Shown: positions 34,746-43,841 of the stretch, piece by piece
How positions within the stretch are numbered: position 1 is the first letter of the stretch
Layout: every line of letters begins with the position of its first letter
From: Lysobacterales bacterium
Lineage (GTDB): Bacteria; Pseudomonadota; Gammaproteobacteria; Xanthomonadales; Rhodanobacteraceae
Assembly: GCA_016721015.1 (NCBI GenBank)
Contig: JADKJL010000004.1
Location: 186,001-250,000 of the forward strand
Reading direction: 5' to 3'
DNA length: 64,000 bases
Notes under the pieces: model-generated
Told to the model about the DNA's origin: nothing
Database searches by the model: none
The model's input: only the letters and a program-made list of their open reading frames with translations
Position numbers and translations under genes: made by a program

Positions 34746-35537
34746 ATGGCAGAAACACCTCCCAGCCCGCGCAAGCGTCCACGCGGCATCTACCTGTTGC
34801 CGAACCTGTTCACGACCGCGGCCATGTTCGCCGGCTTTTACGCGATCGTGGCCTCGATTGGCGGTCGCTATTCGGAGGCGGCGCTGGCCGTTTTCATTGC
34901 CGCGATCCTGGATGGGCTGGATGGTCGGGTTGCACGCCTGACCGGTACGCAGAGCGATTTTGGCGTCCAGTACGACTCATTGTCCGATCTGGTCAGCTTC
35001 GGTGTCGCGCCAGCCCTGGTCATGTACACCTGGTCGCTGTCATCGCTGACTGAATACGGCCCGTTGTGGGGCAAGGTCGGCTGGTCTGCGGCGTTCATCT
35101 ATGCGGCCTGCGCCGCCCTGCGCCTGGCCCGCTTCAACACCCAGGTCGGGGTTGCCGACAAGCGCTATTTCCAGGGCCTGGCCAGTCCGGCGGCGGCCGG
35201 CTTGTGCATGTCCTTCGTCTGGACGGTGGAAAAGTTCGACCTGAGCGGCATCGACGTGCAGTTCGTCACCCCCTTCATGGCCGTGCTGGCCGGATTGCTG
35301 ATGGTCAGCAATGTGCGCTACTTCAGCTTCAAGGCGTGGCCGATTTCGGACAAGGTGCCTTTCATCTGGATTCCGGTCGCCCTGCTGATCATCGTTGCCC
35401 TCGCCATTGATCCGCCGCGGGTGCTGTTCGGGATCGGCGTTTTGTATGTGCTGTCCGGGCCGATCATGACCCTTTGGGGACTGCGTCGCTGGCGCGAGCA
35501 GCGCGCCCTGCGCCACAGTGAGCGTATCGACGAATGA
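34746..35537 (+). CDS. pssA: CDP-diacylglycerol-serine O-phosphatidyltransferase
   Basis: 263 residues from ATG 34746 (MAETPPSPRKRPRGIYLLPN); ATG 34734 is an alternative. This integral membrane enzyme makes phosphatidylserine, precursor of phosphatidylethanolamine. The CDP-alcohol phosphotransferase signature is intact: DGLDGRVARLTGTQSDFGVQ followed by YDSLSD. It has about eight hydrophobic segments. Its stop overlaps the start of the PP2C switch gene by ATGA at 35534, tying phospholipid synthesis to the downstream regulator and lipid-transport genes. Confidence 0.93.
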   Translation: MAETPPSPRKRPRGIYLLPNLFTTAAMFAGFYAIVASIGGRYSEAALAVFIAAILDGLDGRVARLTGTQSDFGVQYDSLSDLVSFGVAPALVMYTWSLSSLTEYGPLWGKVGWSAAFIYAACAALRLARFNTQVGVADKRYFQGLASPAAAGLCMSFVWTVEKFDLSGIDVQFVTPFMAVLAGLLMVSNVRYFSFKAWPISDKVPFIWIPVALLIIVALAIDPPRVLFGIGVLYVLSGPIMTLWGLRRWREQRALRHSERIDE

Positions 35538-37240
35538 ACTCGCGGGCGGCCAAGGTCACGCCGATGGCCGCCGTCAGTGAGGCGCGCGCGCTTGCCTTTC
35601 TCGCCGATCTTTCGGAAACCCTGGCCGTTTCGCTGGATCTGCGCCAGACGCTGAGTGAGGCGGTCAATCGCATCGCCGACTTCATGGATGCCGAGGCCGC
35701 ATCGCTGTTCCTGCTTGACGAAGATGGCGACATGCTCGAATGCCGCGTTTGTGTCGGCCCGGTCGATATCACCGGCCTGCGCATTCCGCTTGGCCAGGGC
35801 GTGGTCGGACGTGCGGTGGCCGACAATCGCAGCCAGGTCGTTGCCGACGCGACAACCGATGAGCGCGTCGATCGCAGCAACGATTCCGATACAGGCTTTG
35901 TCACGCGCAGCTTGCTCTGCGCACCGTTGGCCACGGCCAAGGGTCCGATCGGTGCACTCGAGGTCATCAACAAGCGCAGCGGTGGATCGTTCAGTGCCGA
36001 CGATGCCGAGATCCTGCGTCTGGTCGCCGCACCCACCTCGCTGGCCATCAACAACGCGCGCATGGCCAATGAGCTTGTCCAGCAGGCGCGCATGAAGCGC
36101 GAGTTCGATCTGGCCAGGCGCATGCAGAAATCCCTGCTGCCCAAACGCCGTCGGGATGGCTTTCCCTTGCTTGGGGTGAATCTGCCAGCGCACGAGATCT
36201 CTGGCGACTTCTACGACTACTTCGATCTGCCCGATGGCCGCATCGGCTTCTTCATTGGCGATGTCTCGGGCAAGGGTCTCGATGCCGCCCTGCTGATGGT
36301 GCGCGTCGCCTCGCTGTTGCGCTGGGTCGGCAAGGAAGGCACGCCGCCATCCGAGTGGTTGGTGCGGGTGAATGAGGAGCTTTGCGAAAGCAGCCTCGAC
36401 GGACGTTTCGTCTGCGCCCTGGTCGGCCAGTGCGATCGAAATGCCGAATACGTCGATATTGCCGCGGCCGGTTTTCCGCCGGCCATGCTCTACCGCCAGG
36501 GCGAGTTCACGGAATTTCTTTCCGGTGGGGCGCCGCTCGGCATCCTCGCCGGCATGAGCTTTGAGGGACAGCACATCGACATGCGCGGTGCTTCCTTGTA
36601 CTGCTTTTCCGACGGCGTCACCGATGTGCGCGATGCGCAGCGCCGGACGATCGGCTCGGAAGGCGTACGCGCCTTGATCAGTCGCCACGCCGGCGCATCG
36701 GCCGAGCCGCGTCTGCGCGGCATGTTTTCCGAGTTGAAGCATCTGCGCCTGGTCGATGACACCACCTTGTTGCTGATCGAACGCATGCACGCGCATGGAC
36801 CGGAGGTGCTGCTGAAGCGGCGCTTCCCGGCGCGTGCCGAGGAGATGCGCGAGATCCGCTCGTTGTTGCGCGGCGCCCTCGACGATGCGGGTATCGAACG
36901 CGACTCGCGCGACAAGCTGGTGCTCGCCGTCGATGAGGCCTGCTGCAACATCATTCGCCATGCCTATGGACCGAAAGATTCGGGAGATATCCATCTGCGC
37001 GTGACCATGGATGCGGGAGTGCTGGAGTTCCGCCTGCTCGATTCGGCACCCGCCGTCGATCCGCAGTGTGTGCGCGCCAAGCCGCTCGGCGAATGTCGCA
37101 GCGGAGGCCTCGGCATTGCCCTGATCGACACCGTGATGGACGAGTGGATAATGCGCGGATCGCCGGATGGCTGCGGCAACCGCTTGATCATGCGCAAGCG
37201 CATCGACGTCAACAGCAACAATGGGGAAGATCGGGAATGA
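35534..37240 (+). CDS. GAF - PP2C (SpoIIE) phosphatase - HATPase partner-switch protein
   Basis: 568 residues, soluble. The GAF domain (about 15-175) includes MDAEAASLFLLDEDGDMLECRV. The PP2C/SpoIIE domain (about 195-400) has metal-binding aspartates in GDFYDYFDLPDG, GDVSGKGLDAALLM and YCFSDGVTDV. The RsbW-like HATPase domain (about 430-560) has N-box VDEACCNIIRHAYG, LLDSAPAVDP and GGLGIALIDTVMDE. All motifs look competent, so one protein may both phosphorylate and dephosphorylate a STAS partner. The next gene, overlapping by ATGA, encodes just such a STAS protein. A signal for the GAF domain is unknown. Confidence 0.9.
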   Translation: MNSRAAKVTPMAAVSEARALAFLADLSETLAVSLDLRQTLSEAVNRIADFMDAEAASLFLLDEDGDMLECRVCVGPVDITGLRIPLGQGVVGRAVADNRSQVVADATTDERVDRSNDSDTGFVTRSLLCAPLATAKGPIGALEVINKRSGGSFSADDAEILRLVAAPTSLAINNARMANELVQQARMKREFDLARRMQKSLLPKRRRDGFPLLGVNLPAHEISGDFYDYFDLPDGRIGFFIGDVSGKGLDAALLMVRVASLLRWVGKEGTPPSEWLVRVNEELCESSLDGRFVCALVGQCDRNAEYVDIAAAGFPPAMLYRQGEFTEFLSGGAPLGILAGMSFEGQHIDMRGASLYCFSDGVTDVRDAQRRTIGSEGVRALISRHAGASAEPRLRGMFSELKHLRLVDDTTLLLIERMHAHGPEVLLKRRFPARAEEMREIRSLLRGALDDAGIERDSRDKLVLAVDEACCNIIRHAYGPKDSGDIHLRVTMDAGVLEFRLLDSAPAVDPQCVRAKPLGECRSGGLGIALIDTVMDEWIMRGSPDGCGNRLIMRKRIDVNSNNGEDRE

Positions 37241-37590
37241 ACGGGATCGAGCAGGAAACCATCGATGGCTGTGCCGTGATCCGCCTGCAAGGCGAGGTCG
37301 ATCTTTCGTGGTCGCAACAGGTGCGCGATGCGGTGCTGGCGGCACTTGGCAAGAACGCACGAGTTGGCGTGGAACTCAGTGACGTCAGCTATATCGATTC
37401 CTCGGGTATCGCGGCCCTGGTTGAAGGCTTCCAGCATGCGCGCTCGAAAGGCACGGGCTTTGCCCTGGTCGCGGTCAGTGATGCGGTGCGCGCGGTACTC
37501 GAGCTGGCCCGGCTGGATCGGGTGTTTCCGATTGTCGCCACGGTCCAGGATGTGCCGGCCACCACCAGCGTGCCGGCTACCAAGCCTTGA
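37237..37590 (+). CDS. STAS-domain protein (anti-sigma antagonist or MlaB-like)
   Basis: 117 residues, a single STAS domain: GCAVIRLQGEVDLSWSQQVRDAVL, then ELSDVSYIDSSGIAALVEGF. Ser56 in DSSG matches the serine phosphorylated in SpoIIAA/RsbV. MlaB of E. coli, a STAS subunit of the MlaFEDB lipid transporter, sits at the same place relative to an MlaE permease. The start overlaps the PP2C gene by ATGA, and the stop is 5 bp before the MlaE start. It could therefore be both the switch target and a transporter subunit. Confidence 0.88.
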   Translation: MNGIEQETIDGCAVIRLQGEVDLSWSQQVRDAVLAALGKNARVGVELSDVSYIDSSGIAALVEGFQHARSKGTGFALVAVSDAVRAVLELARLDRVFPIVATVQDVPATTSVPATKP

Positions 37591-37595
37591 CGCGC

Positions 37596-38375
37596 ATGCT
37601 CGCGCAAATCGGCAAGACCACCGTCGACGCACTCAGCGGCATCGGCTATGCCGCCATGCTGCTGCTGGATTCCATCTACCTGTCGGTGATGGGCTGGCGT
37701 ATCGGCCAGCCGCTGCGCCTGCGTGCGGTGTTCGAGCAGATGCGCCAGGTGGGTGCCGACGCGCTGCCGATCGGCTGCCTGCTCTCCTTCACTGTCGGCA
37801 TCATGCTCGGCATCCAGTTCGTCTCGGCGCTGGGTGAATTCGGCGCGCAATCCCAGGTCGTCATCGCCGTGGCCAAATCGGTGACTCGCGAATTCGGTGC
37901 CTTGATCACTGCGATCCTCGTCGCCGGCCGTTCCGGTTCGGCGCTGGCCGCGCGCATCGGTTCGATGACGGTCTCCCAGGAGGTTGATGCGCTGGCCGTG
38001 ATCGGTATCGATCCGGTTCGCTATCTGGTCGCGCCGGCGCTGATTGCGATGTTGGTCATGCTGCCCCTGCTGACCATTTTTGCCGATGCCGTGGCGATTT
38101 TCGGTGCCGCGCTGTACAGCGCACCGGCCCTGAATGTCACGCCCACCGCCTACATGCTGCAGTCGATGGCGCTGCTGTCGCCGGGGGATATCGGCCAGGG
38201 CATCGCCAAGAGTTTCGTGTTTGCCCTGCTGATCACCCTGATCGGCGTGAGCACGGGTTTCTCGGTCAGCGGCGGAGCCGAAGGTGTCGGCCGCGCGACG
38301 ACGCGCGCCGTGGTCCTTTCGATTTGCTGGATCATCGTCGCCGACATGATTTTTTCATTCTTTCTGAATCGATGA
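37596..38375 (+). CDS. mlaE: MlaE-type ABC transporter permease
   Basis: 259 residues from ATG 37596; TTG 37587 overlapping the STAS stop is an alternative. MlaE family core: IGCLLSFTVGIMLGIQF, TREFGALITAILVAGRSGSALAARIGSMTVSQEVDALAVIGIDPVRYLVAPALIAML. Five to six inner-membrane helices. It should form the membrane channel of a phospholipid transporter with MlaF and MlaD. Its stop overlaps the mlaF start. Confidence 0.9.
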   Translation: MLAQIGKTTVDALSGIGYAAMLLLDSIYLSVMGWRIGQPLRLRAVFEQMRQVGADALPIGCLLSFTVGIMLGIQFVSALGEFGAQSQVVIAVAKSVTREFGALITAILVAGRSGSALAARIGSMTVSQEVDALAVIGIDPVRYLVAPALIAMLVMLPLLTIFADAVAIFGAALYSAPALNVTPTAYMLQSMALLSPGDIGQGIAKSFVFALLITLIGVSTGFSVSGGAEGVGRATTRAVVLSICWIIVADMIFSFFLNR

Positions 38376-39178
38376 CGTTGAATACTCCAGCCCCCCTCAT
38401 CGAAGTTGACAAGCTCGAAGCCTGGTATGGCAAGCGGCGCATCCTCAATGGCGTCGATTTCAGCGTGAACCAGGGCGAGATCCGCGTCATCATGGGCGGC
38501 TCGGGTTCGGGCAAAAGTACACTGTTGCGGCACATGCTCGGCCTCAACCGGCCGGTCTCCGGCACGGTCAAACTGTTCGGCACCGATCTGGCCACAGCCA
38601 GCGATCGTGAAAAGCTCGAAGTACGCAAACGCATCGGTGTGTCCTTCCAGGGTGGTGCCCTGCTGACTTCGATGACGGTCGGCGACAATGTCGCCTTGCC
38701 GCTGCGCGAGCACACCACGCTGGACGAGCAGACCATCCGCATCATGAGCCGGATCAAGCTCGAGGTGGTCAATCTCGGCGGTTTCCAGGATCTGATGCCA
38801 AGCCAGCTCTCCGGCGGCATGATCAAGCGTGCGGCGCTGGCGCGCGCGATCGTCATGGATCCGCGCCTGCTCTTTTTCGACGAGCCATCGGCGGGTCTCG
38901 ATCCGGTCGTCTCCGCCGAACTCGATGAGTTGATCCTGCGCCTGCGCGATGCCCTGCGCATGACCATCGTCGTCGTCACCCACGAGCTGGAAAGTGCGTT
39001 CAAGATCGCCGACACGATCACCGTGCTCGATCAGGGCGATGTGCTGATGACCGGCACCACCGCGGAGGTGCGTGCGGCAGACAATGAACGCATCCAGGAT
39101 CTGCTCAATCGGCGCCCGCGCGAGGTGCAGGTCGATGCCGATGAATATCTGCGCCGGCTGGTTGGGGACGTGGCGTGA
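38372..39178 (+). CDS. mlaF: MlaF-type ABC transporter ATP-binding protein
   Basis: 268 residues. Walker A GGSGSGKST, Q-loop FQGGALLTSMTV, signature LSGGMIKRAALARA, Walker B LLFFDEPSAGLDP and H-loop THELES are all present. The FxGGALFxSxxV-like Q-loop region is typical of MlaF. It is cytoplasmic and powers the MlaE permease. Start ATG 38372 overlaps the mlaE stop. Confidence 0.92.
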   Translation: MTLNTPAPLIEVDKLEAWYGKRRILNGVDFSVNQGEIRVIMGGSGSGKSTLLRHMLGLNRPVSGTVKLFGTDLATASDREKLEVRKRIGVSFQGGALLTSMTVGDNVALPLREHTTLDEQTIRIMSRIKLEVVNLGGFQDLMPSQLSGGMIKRAALARAIVMDPRLLFFDEPSAGLDPVVSAELDELILRLRDALRMTIVVVTHELESAFKIADTITVLDQGDVLMTGTTAEVRAADNERIQDLLNRRPREVQVDADEYLRRLVGDVA

Positions 39179-39245
39179 GCGTGATTGCCTGCACCGGCAG
39201 CGCCGGCGACGTTAGAATGCCGCAGCTATCGAGGGGAGTGTTCGG

Positions 39246-40172
39246 GTGAAGCGCGATACCGTCAATTACGTGCTGGTCGGGGCCATCGTGAGCGTCGGGC
39301 TGGTTCTGCTGCTGGTCGGCCTGGCCCTGATCACCGGACGCAGCGGCGCCGCCACCGATTATTTCGTGCGTTATCACAACGTGACCGGCCTGCGTTACGG
39401 CGCGCCGGTGTTCTACGAGGGCTACCGGATCGGCGAGGTCGGCGAAATCGAACCCGAGCGCAATGTTGCGGGAACACGCTACAAGGTGACCTTGTCGGTC
39501 AAGCGTGACTGGACCATTCCGAAGGACAGCATTGCCCGGCTGCAGTCGAGCGGCTTGCTCGCCGACATGTCGATCGGCATCAAGGAGGGTGCCAGTGCGC
39601 AGGTGCTGGCCCCGGGTGCCGAGATCACCGGCGCGGAGAATGCCGATATCTTCGCTGCGGTCGGTGAACTGGCCGGGCAGGTTTCCGCGCTGACCCGCGA
39701 TCAGATCTCGCCAATGATCGCCATGCTGACGAAGCGCGTCGATTCAATCACCGGCTCGCTCGACAACAACACGCCGGAAATCCTCGGCCAGGCGCAAACC
39801 CTGCTGGGCAAGCTCAATGATGCGTCCGGTGCGTTGGATGATCTGCTCAAGCCGCAGAATCGCGCCGCGGTAGCCAGCATCCTCGGCAATGTGCAAGGAC
39901 TCAGCGGCGAACTGCGCGAAACGCGCAAGACGCTCGACCAGACCGTTGGCGAACTGGCCGATATCGCCCGCGAGAATCGCGGGGACATTCGCGGCGCGGT
40001 AACCGATCTGGCCACGGTCATGGCCAGCCTGTCGAGCCGCATGGATGTGATCACCCATCATCTTGAATCAGCGACACGCAATCTGGATGAGTTCAGTCGC
40101 GAGATCCGGCGCAACCCGGGGCAACTGCTGCGCTCGCCGGAGCCGGACAAGCTGGAGGACGATCCCAAGTGA
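39246..40172 (+). CDS. mlaD: MlaD-like MCE-domain protein
   Basis: 308 residues from GTG 39246, with GAGGGGAG upstream. One N-terminal membrane helix (YVLVGAIVSVGLVLLLVGLALITG) is followed by an MCE domain (YFVRYHNVTGLRYGAPVFYEGYRIGEVGEIEPER) and a long helical C-terminal part (about 130-290) longer than E. coli MlaD, closer to PqiB/Mce-type proteins. It binds lipid in the periplasm. A 67-bp gap, the only long one in the operon, precedes it. Confidence 0.9.
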   Translation: MKRDTVNYVLVGAIVSVGLVLLLVGLALITGRSGAATDYFVRYHNVTGLRYGAPVFYEGYRIGEVGEIEPERNVAGTRYKVTLSVKRDWTIPKDSIARLQSSGLLADMSIGIKEGASAQVLAPGAEITGAENADIFAAVGELAGQVSALTRDQISPMIAMLTKRVDSITGSLDNNTPEILGQAQTLLGKLNDASGALDDLLKPQNRAAVASILGNVQGLSGELRETRKTLDQTVGELADIARENRGDIRGAVTDLATVMASLSSRMDVITHHLESATRNLDEFSREIRRNPGQLLRSPEPDKLEDDPK

Positions 40173-40783
40173 GAATCTTCGTCACGGCGCTGCTCACCCT
40201 CGCCCTCGCCGCTTGCGGCAATGTGCCGGGCGTGCCCGACCACACCTATTTCCGCATGAGCAAGGCACAGGTCCTGCCGGTCAGCGAAACACCGGTTTTC
40301 AATACCCCGATCGTGATCAACCTGTTCGCGGCCGACGGCCTGTATGCCGATCGCGCGCTGGTTTACGCGTTGGATCCCAGCGGCGCGGAATTGCGCCAAT
40401 ATCATTACCAGCTGTGGACCGATCCGCCGACGCGCGCCTTGCAACGCCGCCTGCTCATCGAAATTCGTGATGCGGGTATTGCGCCGCTGGTGACCGACCA
40501 GTTGGCGGCCAGCCAGGCCGCGTTGCGCATCAGTGGCAGCATCCTGCGCTTTGAACGCGTGCCAACCGTTGACGGCAGCTTCATCGCCAGTGTCGTGCTC
40601 CGCCTGCGCGCCGATCGCCCGGATGGCACGCCGCAGTTTGACGATATCTACCACGCCGACGTCGAGGCAACGGATCACGGCCTGGGCGCGACCGTCATCG
40701 CCTTGTCGAGCGCGGTCGACCAGATTTTTGCCGAGTTCCATGGCGATCTGCTCAAGAACGAGGTCTACGAGCATGCTCGATGA
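40169..40783 (+). CDS. ABC-type transport auxiliary lipoprotein (PqiC-like)
   Basis: 204 residues with a lipobox (LTLALAACGNV). The ABC_trans_aux fold is suggested by FNTPIVINLFAADGLYADRALVY, ELRQYHYQLWTDPPTRALQRRLL and VVLRLRADRPDG. PqiC-type outer-membrane lipoproteins complete MCE lipid-transport bridges. ATGA overlap with mlaD at 40169. Confidence 0.85.
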   Translation: MRIFVTALLTLALAACGNVPGVPDHTYFRMSKAQVLPVSETPVFNTPIVINLFAADGLYADRALVYALDPSGAELRQYHYQLWTDPPTRALQRRLLIEIRDAGIAPLVTDQLAASQAALRISGSILRFERVPTVDGSFIASVVLRLRADRPDGTPQFDDIYHADVEATDHGLGATVIALSSAVDQIFAEFHGDLLKNEVYEHAR

Positions 40784-41291
40784 CTACAGCCTGCGTCTGC
40801 TCGCCGAGATGGGCATCGATGTCTATGTGCCGCGTGCGGAACTCGCTGGCCTCGCCGGGCAGCCGCGCGTGGAAGTGCCAGTACGATCCGATCTGCCAGC
40901 GGGGCCGGTAACGACTGCGCTTGCCGCAGAACGAGGGCAGCGGATGGATGCCGCGGCGGCGACGGATTTCCTGATTGTCTGTCCACGCGAGCGCGACAGC
41001 CGGCTGCCGGATGATCTGTTGCGCGCCCTGCGCATGGCCGGAGTCGATGCCGCGATTGCCGAAGTCGGGCAGGTCGGGATCATCGCCGCCGCATGTGGAT
41101 TGCTGATTCTGGGCGAGTCGCTGGCGCGTGCGCTTGGCGCCGACATGCCGGCGCAACGACAGAACGAGATCGCCTGGATCGTCACCAACGAACCGGACGT
41201 GCTCGCCCAAAGTGCCGCCGCCAAGCGCGCGCTTTGGGGGGAGATCAAGCGTTTGTCGCGCGCGCAGGCCCAGCGTCCGCGCGACGCTTAG
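40773..41291 (+). CDS. Hypothetical protein between the Mla-like operon and rimI
   Basis: 172 residues from ATG 40773, overlapping the lipoprotein gene by 11 bp. It is soluble and alpha/beta, starting MLDDYSLRLLAEMGIDVYVP, with an Ala-rich middle (DFLIVCPRERDSRLPDDLLRALRMAGVDAAIAEV). No signal peptide and no motif that I recognise. Its position 12 bp before rimI suggests co-transcription with it. Confidence 0.7.
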   Translation: MLDDYSLRLLAEMGIDVYVPRAELAGLAGQPRVEVPVRSDLPAGPVTTALAAERGQRMDAAAATDFLIVCPRERDSRLPDDLLRALRMAGVDAAIAEVGQVGIIAAACGLLILGESLARALGADMPAQRQNEIAWIVTNEPDVLAQSAAAKRALWGEIKRLSRAQAQRPRDA

Positions 41292-41303
41292 GCTGGGTTG
41301 ATC

Positions 41304-41786
41304 ATGGTCGCGAACCTGCAGGATCCGATTTCGAGTTTCCGCGCGATGCGCGCAAGCGATCTCGAGGCGATTTCGCGCATCGAGCTGAGCGCCTATCCGC
41401 ATCCGTGGACCTACGGGATTTTCCGCGATTGCATGGCTTCCGGCTACGAGTGCTGGGTGCTCGAACGTTCAGCCGAAGTGATTGGCTACGGCGTACTCTC
41501 GGTGGCCGGCGGCGAAGCGCATATCCTCAACATCTGCGCTGCGCCGGCCGAGCAGGGCAGGGGCCATGGGCGCCGCATCCTCGCGCGCCTGCTCGATCTG
41601 GCCCGCTGGCACCACGCCGAGCGGGTGTTTCTCGAAGTTCGCCCCTCCAACATCACGGCGATCGCGCTCTACGACAGCGCGGGTTTCAACGAGATTGGCC
41701 GACGACCGAACTACTACCCGGGCAAGCGCGGACGTGAGGATGCGGTCGTCATGGCGATCGAACTGCTGGCTCCGGAACAGCCCTGA
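41304..41786 (+). CDS. rimI: Ribosomal protein S18-alanine N-acetyltransferase
   Basis: 160 residues from ATG 41304; TTG 41298 is possible. A GNAT enzyme that acetylates the N-terminus of ribosomal protein S18. RimI features: MRASDLEAISRIELSAYPHPWTYGIFRDCMASGYECWVLE, acetyl-CoA loop EQGRGHGRRIL, and VRPSNITAIALYDSAGFNEIGRRPNYYP with the GREDAVVMAIEL ending. Confidence 0.92.
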   Translation: MVANLQDPISSFRAMRASDLEAISRIELSAYPHPWTYGIFRDCMASGYECWVLERSAEVIGYGVLSVAGGEAHILNICAAPAEQGRGHGRRILARLLDLARWHHAERVFLEVRPSNITAIALYDSAGFNEIGRRPNYYPGKRGREDAVVMAIELLAPEQP

Positions 41787-41871
41787 GCGACCTCGCGCAA
41801 CGGCCGATTCCATGAAACATGTTGCAACGCGGTAACATGCGCATTCCGTCATGGCTGCCGAGAGTTTGTCG

Positions 41872-43127
41872 ATGTTTTCCAAAGGTTTGCGTATCGAGGG
41901 TTTCGATCCTGAGCTGGCCGCTGCCATCGCCGCCGAAGCCGTGCGTCAGGAAGACCATGTTGAGCTGATTGCCTCCGAGAATTACGCCAGTCCGCGCGTG
42001 CTTGAGGCGCAGGGCTCGGTGCTGACCAACAAGTACGCCGAAGGCTATCCTGGCAAGCGCTATTATGGTGGTTGCGAGCATGTCGACGTCGCCGAGCGCC
42101 TGGCCATTGAACGACTCAAGGAACTTTTCGGCGCCGACTACGCCAACGTGCAGCCGCATTCAGGCTCGCAGGCCAACCAGGCGGTCTATCTTGCCTTGCT
42201 CCAGCCCGGCGACACTATCCTGGGCATGAGCCTGGCCCACGGCGGTCATCTGACCCATGGCGCCAAGCCGAATATCTCGGGCAAGTTGTTCAATGCCGTG
42301 CAGTACGGCGTCGACGAAAATGGCCTGATCGACTACGACGAAGTCGAACGACTGGCCATCGAACACAAGCCGAAGATGCTGATCGGCGGCTTCAGTGCCT
42401 ATTCGCAGATTGTCGACTGGGCACGCATGCGTGCGATCGCGGACAAGGTCGGTGCGATCTTCTTTGTCGACATGGCCCATGTCGCCGGCCTCATCGCCGC
42501 CGGCGTCTATCCGAATCCGGTTCCGCACGCGCATGTGGTTGCTTCGACCACGCACAAGACCCTGCGCGGCCCGCGCGGCGGTTTCGTGATCGCCAAGGGC
42601 CTCGGCGAGGAGCGCGAGAAGAAGCTGCAATCGATCGTTTTTCCGGGCATCCAGGGCGGACCGCTGATGCATGTGATCGCGGCCAAGGCGGTTGCCTTCC
42701 TCGAAGCCCTGCAACCCGAATTCAAGACCTACCAGAAGCAGGTCGTGGTCAATGCCAAGGCCATGGCGAAGACCCTGATCGCGCGCGGTTACAAGATCGT
42801 TTCGGGCGGCACCGAGAATCACCTGATGCTGATCGACCTGATCGGCCGCGAGTCCAGCGGCAAGGATGCCGAAGCCGCTCTTGGCAAGGCCCATATCACG
42901 GTCAACAAGAACGCCGTACCGAATGATCCGCGCTCACCGTTCATCACCTCCGGCCTGCGCATCGGTACGCCAGCCGTGACTACACGCGCGGCTACGGCGA
43001 AGCCGATTGCATCGACCTCGCCAACTGGATCGCCGACGTCCTCGACGCACCCAACGATGACAAGGTCATCGCCTCGGTCCGCGACAAGGTCACCGCACAA
43101 TGCCGGAAGTACCCGGTGTATGGCTAG
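41872..43127 (+). pseudogene. glyA: Serine hydroxymethyltransferase, frameshifted near the 3' end
   Basis: The enzyme interconverts serine and glycine and makes methylene-THF. The frame is normal from ATG 41872 through IASENYAS, PLP-lysine K229 in STTHKTLRGPRGG and TSGLRIGTPAVTTR. After about 42985 it leaves the family. The proper C-terminus (RGYGEADCIDLANWIADVLD... ending KYPVYG, stop 43125-43127) continues in another frame. Removing one CG from ACACGCGCGGC restores TTRGYGEAD and a 417-residue protein, the standard length. A two-base insertion or assembly error is likelier than true loss of this core gene. Without correction the frame runs on to 43164. Confidence 0.9.
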
Positions 43128-43132
43128 GGGGC

Positions 43133-43309
43133 CAGGAGTGGGGAGTGGAGTGGGGAGTCGGTAGAAGCCGGTTTCCTTTGTCCGTGGAGCATTCCGCCAA
43201 GATTGCGTGGACTGCGTCAAACCCATTCTCGATTCCCAATTCTCCATTCCCGCTGCGGGTACCCGTACCAAACCCACTCCCCACTCCCTACTCCCCACTC
43301 CCGCTCCAC
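43133..43309. repeat. Heptamer arrays in inverted orientation between glyA and nrdR
   Basis: The left block (43133-43160) has GGAGTGG-type units. The right block (43272-43309) has complementary CCCACTC-type units. They flank about 110 bp of unique sequence. The right block runs up to the nrdR start codon and replaces any ribosome-binding site. It is the same unit family as the array at 23.2 kb. Confidence 0.7.
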
Positions 43310-43311
43310 TA

Positions 43312-43830
43312 ATGCACTGCCCCTTCTGCCAGCACGAAGACACCCGCGTGATTGATTCACGCGTGTCCGATGACGGCACGACGATCCGGCGTCGGCGCGA
43401 GTGCGAGCAGTGCAATGAGCGATTCAACACCTTCGAGACGGCCGAGCTGAAATTGCCGGCCGTGGTCAAGTCGGATGGGCGCCGTGAACCGTTTGATGAG
43501 CGCAAGCTGCGCACGAGTTTGAGTCGCGCCTTGCAGAAGCGTCCTGTCGCGAGTGACCAGGTCGATGCGGCGGTGCGCAGCGTGATTGATGACTTGCGCC
43601 GCAGTGGCGAGCGCGAAATGGCTTCGATGCGTGTCGGCGAACTGGTCATGCGTGAACTGAAAAAGCTCGATCAGGTCGCCTATGTGCGATTTGCCTCGGT
43701 CTATCGCAGTTTCGAGGATGTGCAGGCGTTCCGCGAAGAAATCGAAAGGCTCGAACGCGATCTGCCGGGCCTGGAGAACCTGCAACTGCCCCTGCTTGGC
43801 GATGGTGTCACACGCAAGGCCAAGGGCTGA
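43312..43830 (+). CDS. nrdR: Transcriptional repressor NrdR
   Basis: 172 residues. A zinc ribbon (CPFCQHEDTRVIDSR ... RRRECEQCNERFNTFE) is followed by an ATP-cone domain (VVKSDGRREPFDERKLRTSLSRALQKRPV...). NrdR senses ATP/dATP and represses ribonucleotide reductase genes. Its place after glyA and before ribD is the usual order in this group. The bases just before ATG 43312 are heptamer repeat with no Shine-Dalgarno. Confidence 0.96.
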   Translation: MHCPFCQHEDTRVIDSRVSDDGTTIRRRRECEQCNERFNTFETAELKLPAVVKSDGRREPFDERKLRTSLSRALQKRPVASDQVDAAVRSVIDDLRRSGEREMASMRVGELVMRELKKLDQVAYVRFASVYRSFEDVQAFREEIERLERDLPGLENLQLPLLGDGVTRKAKG

Positions 43831-43841
43831 CGGAGCATGAG

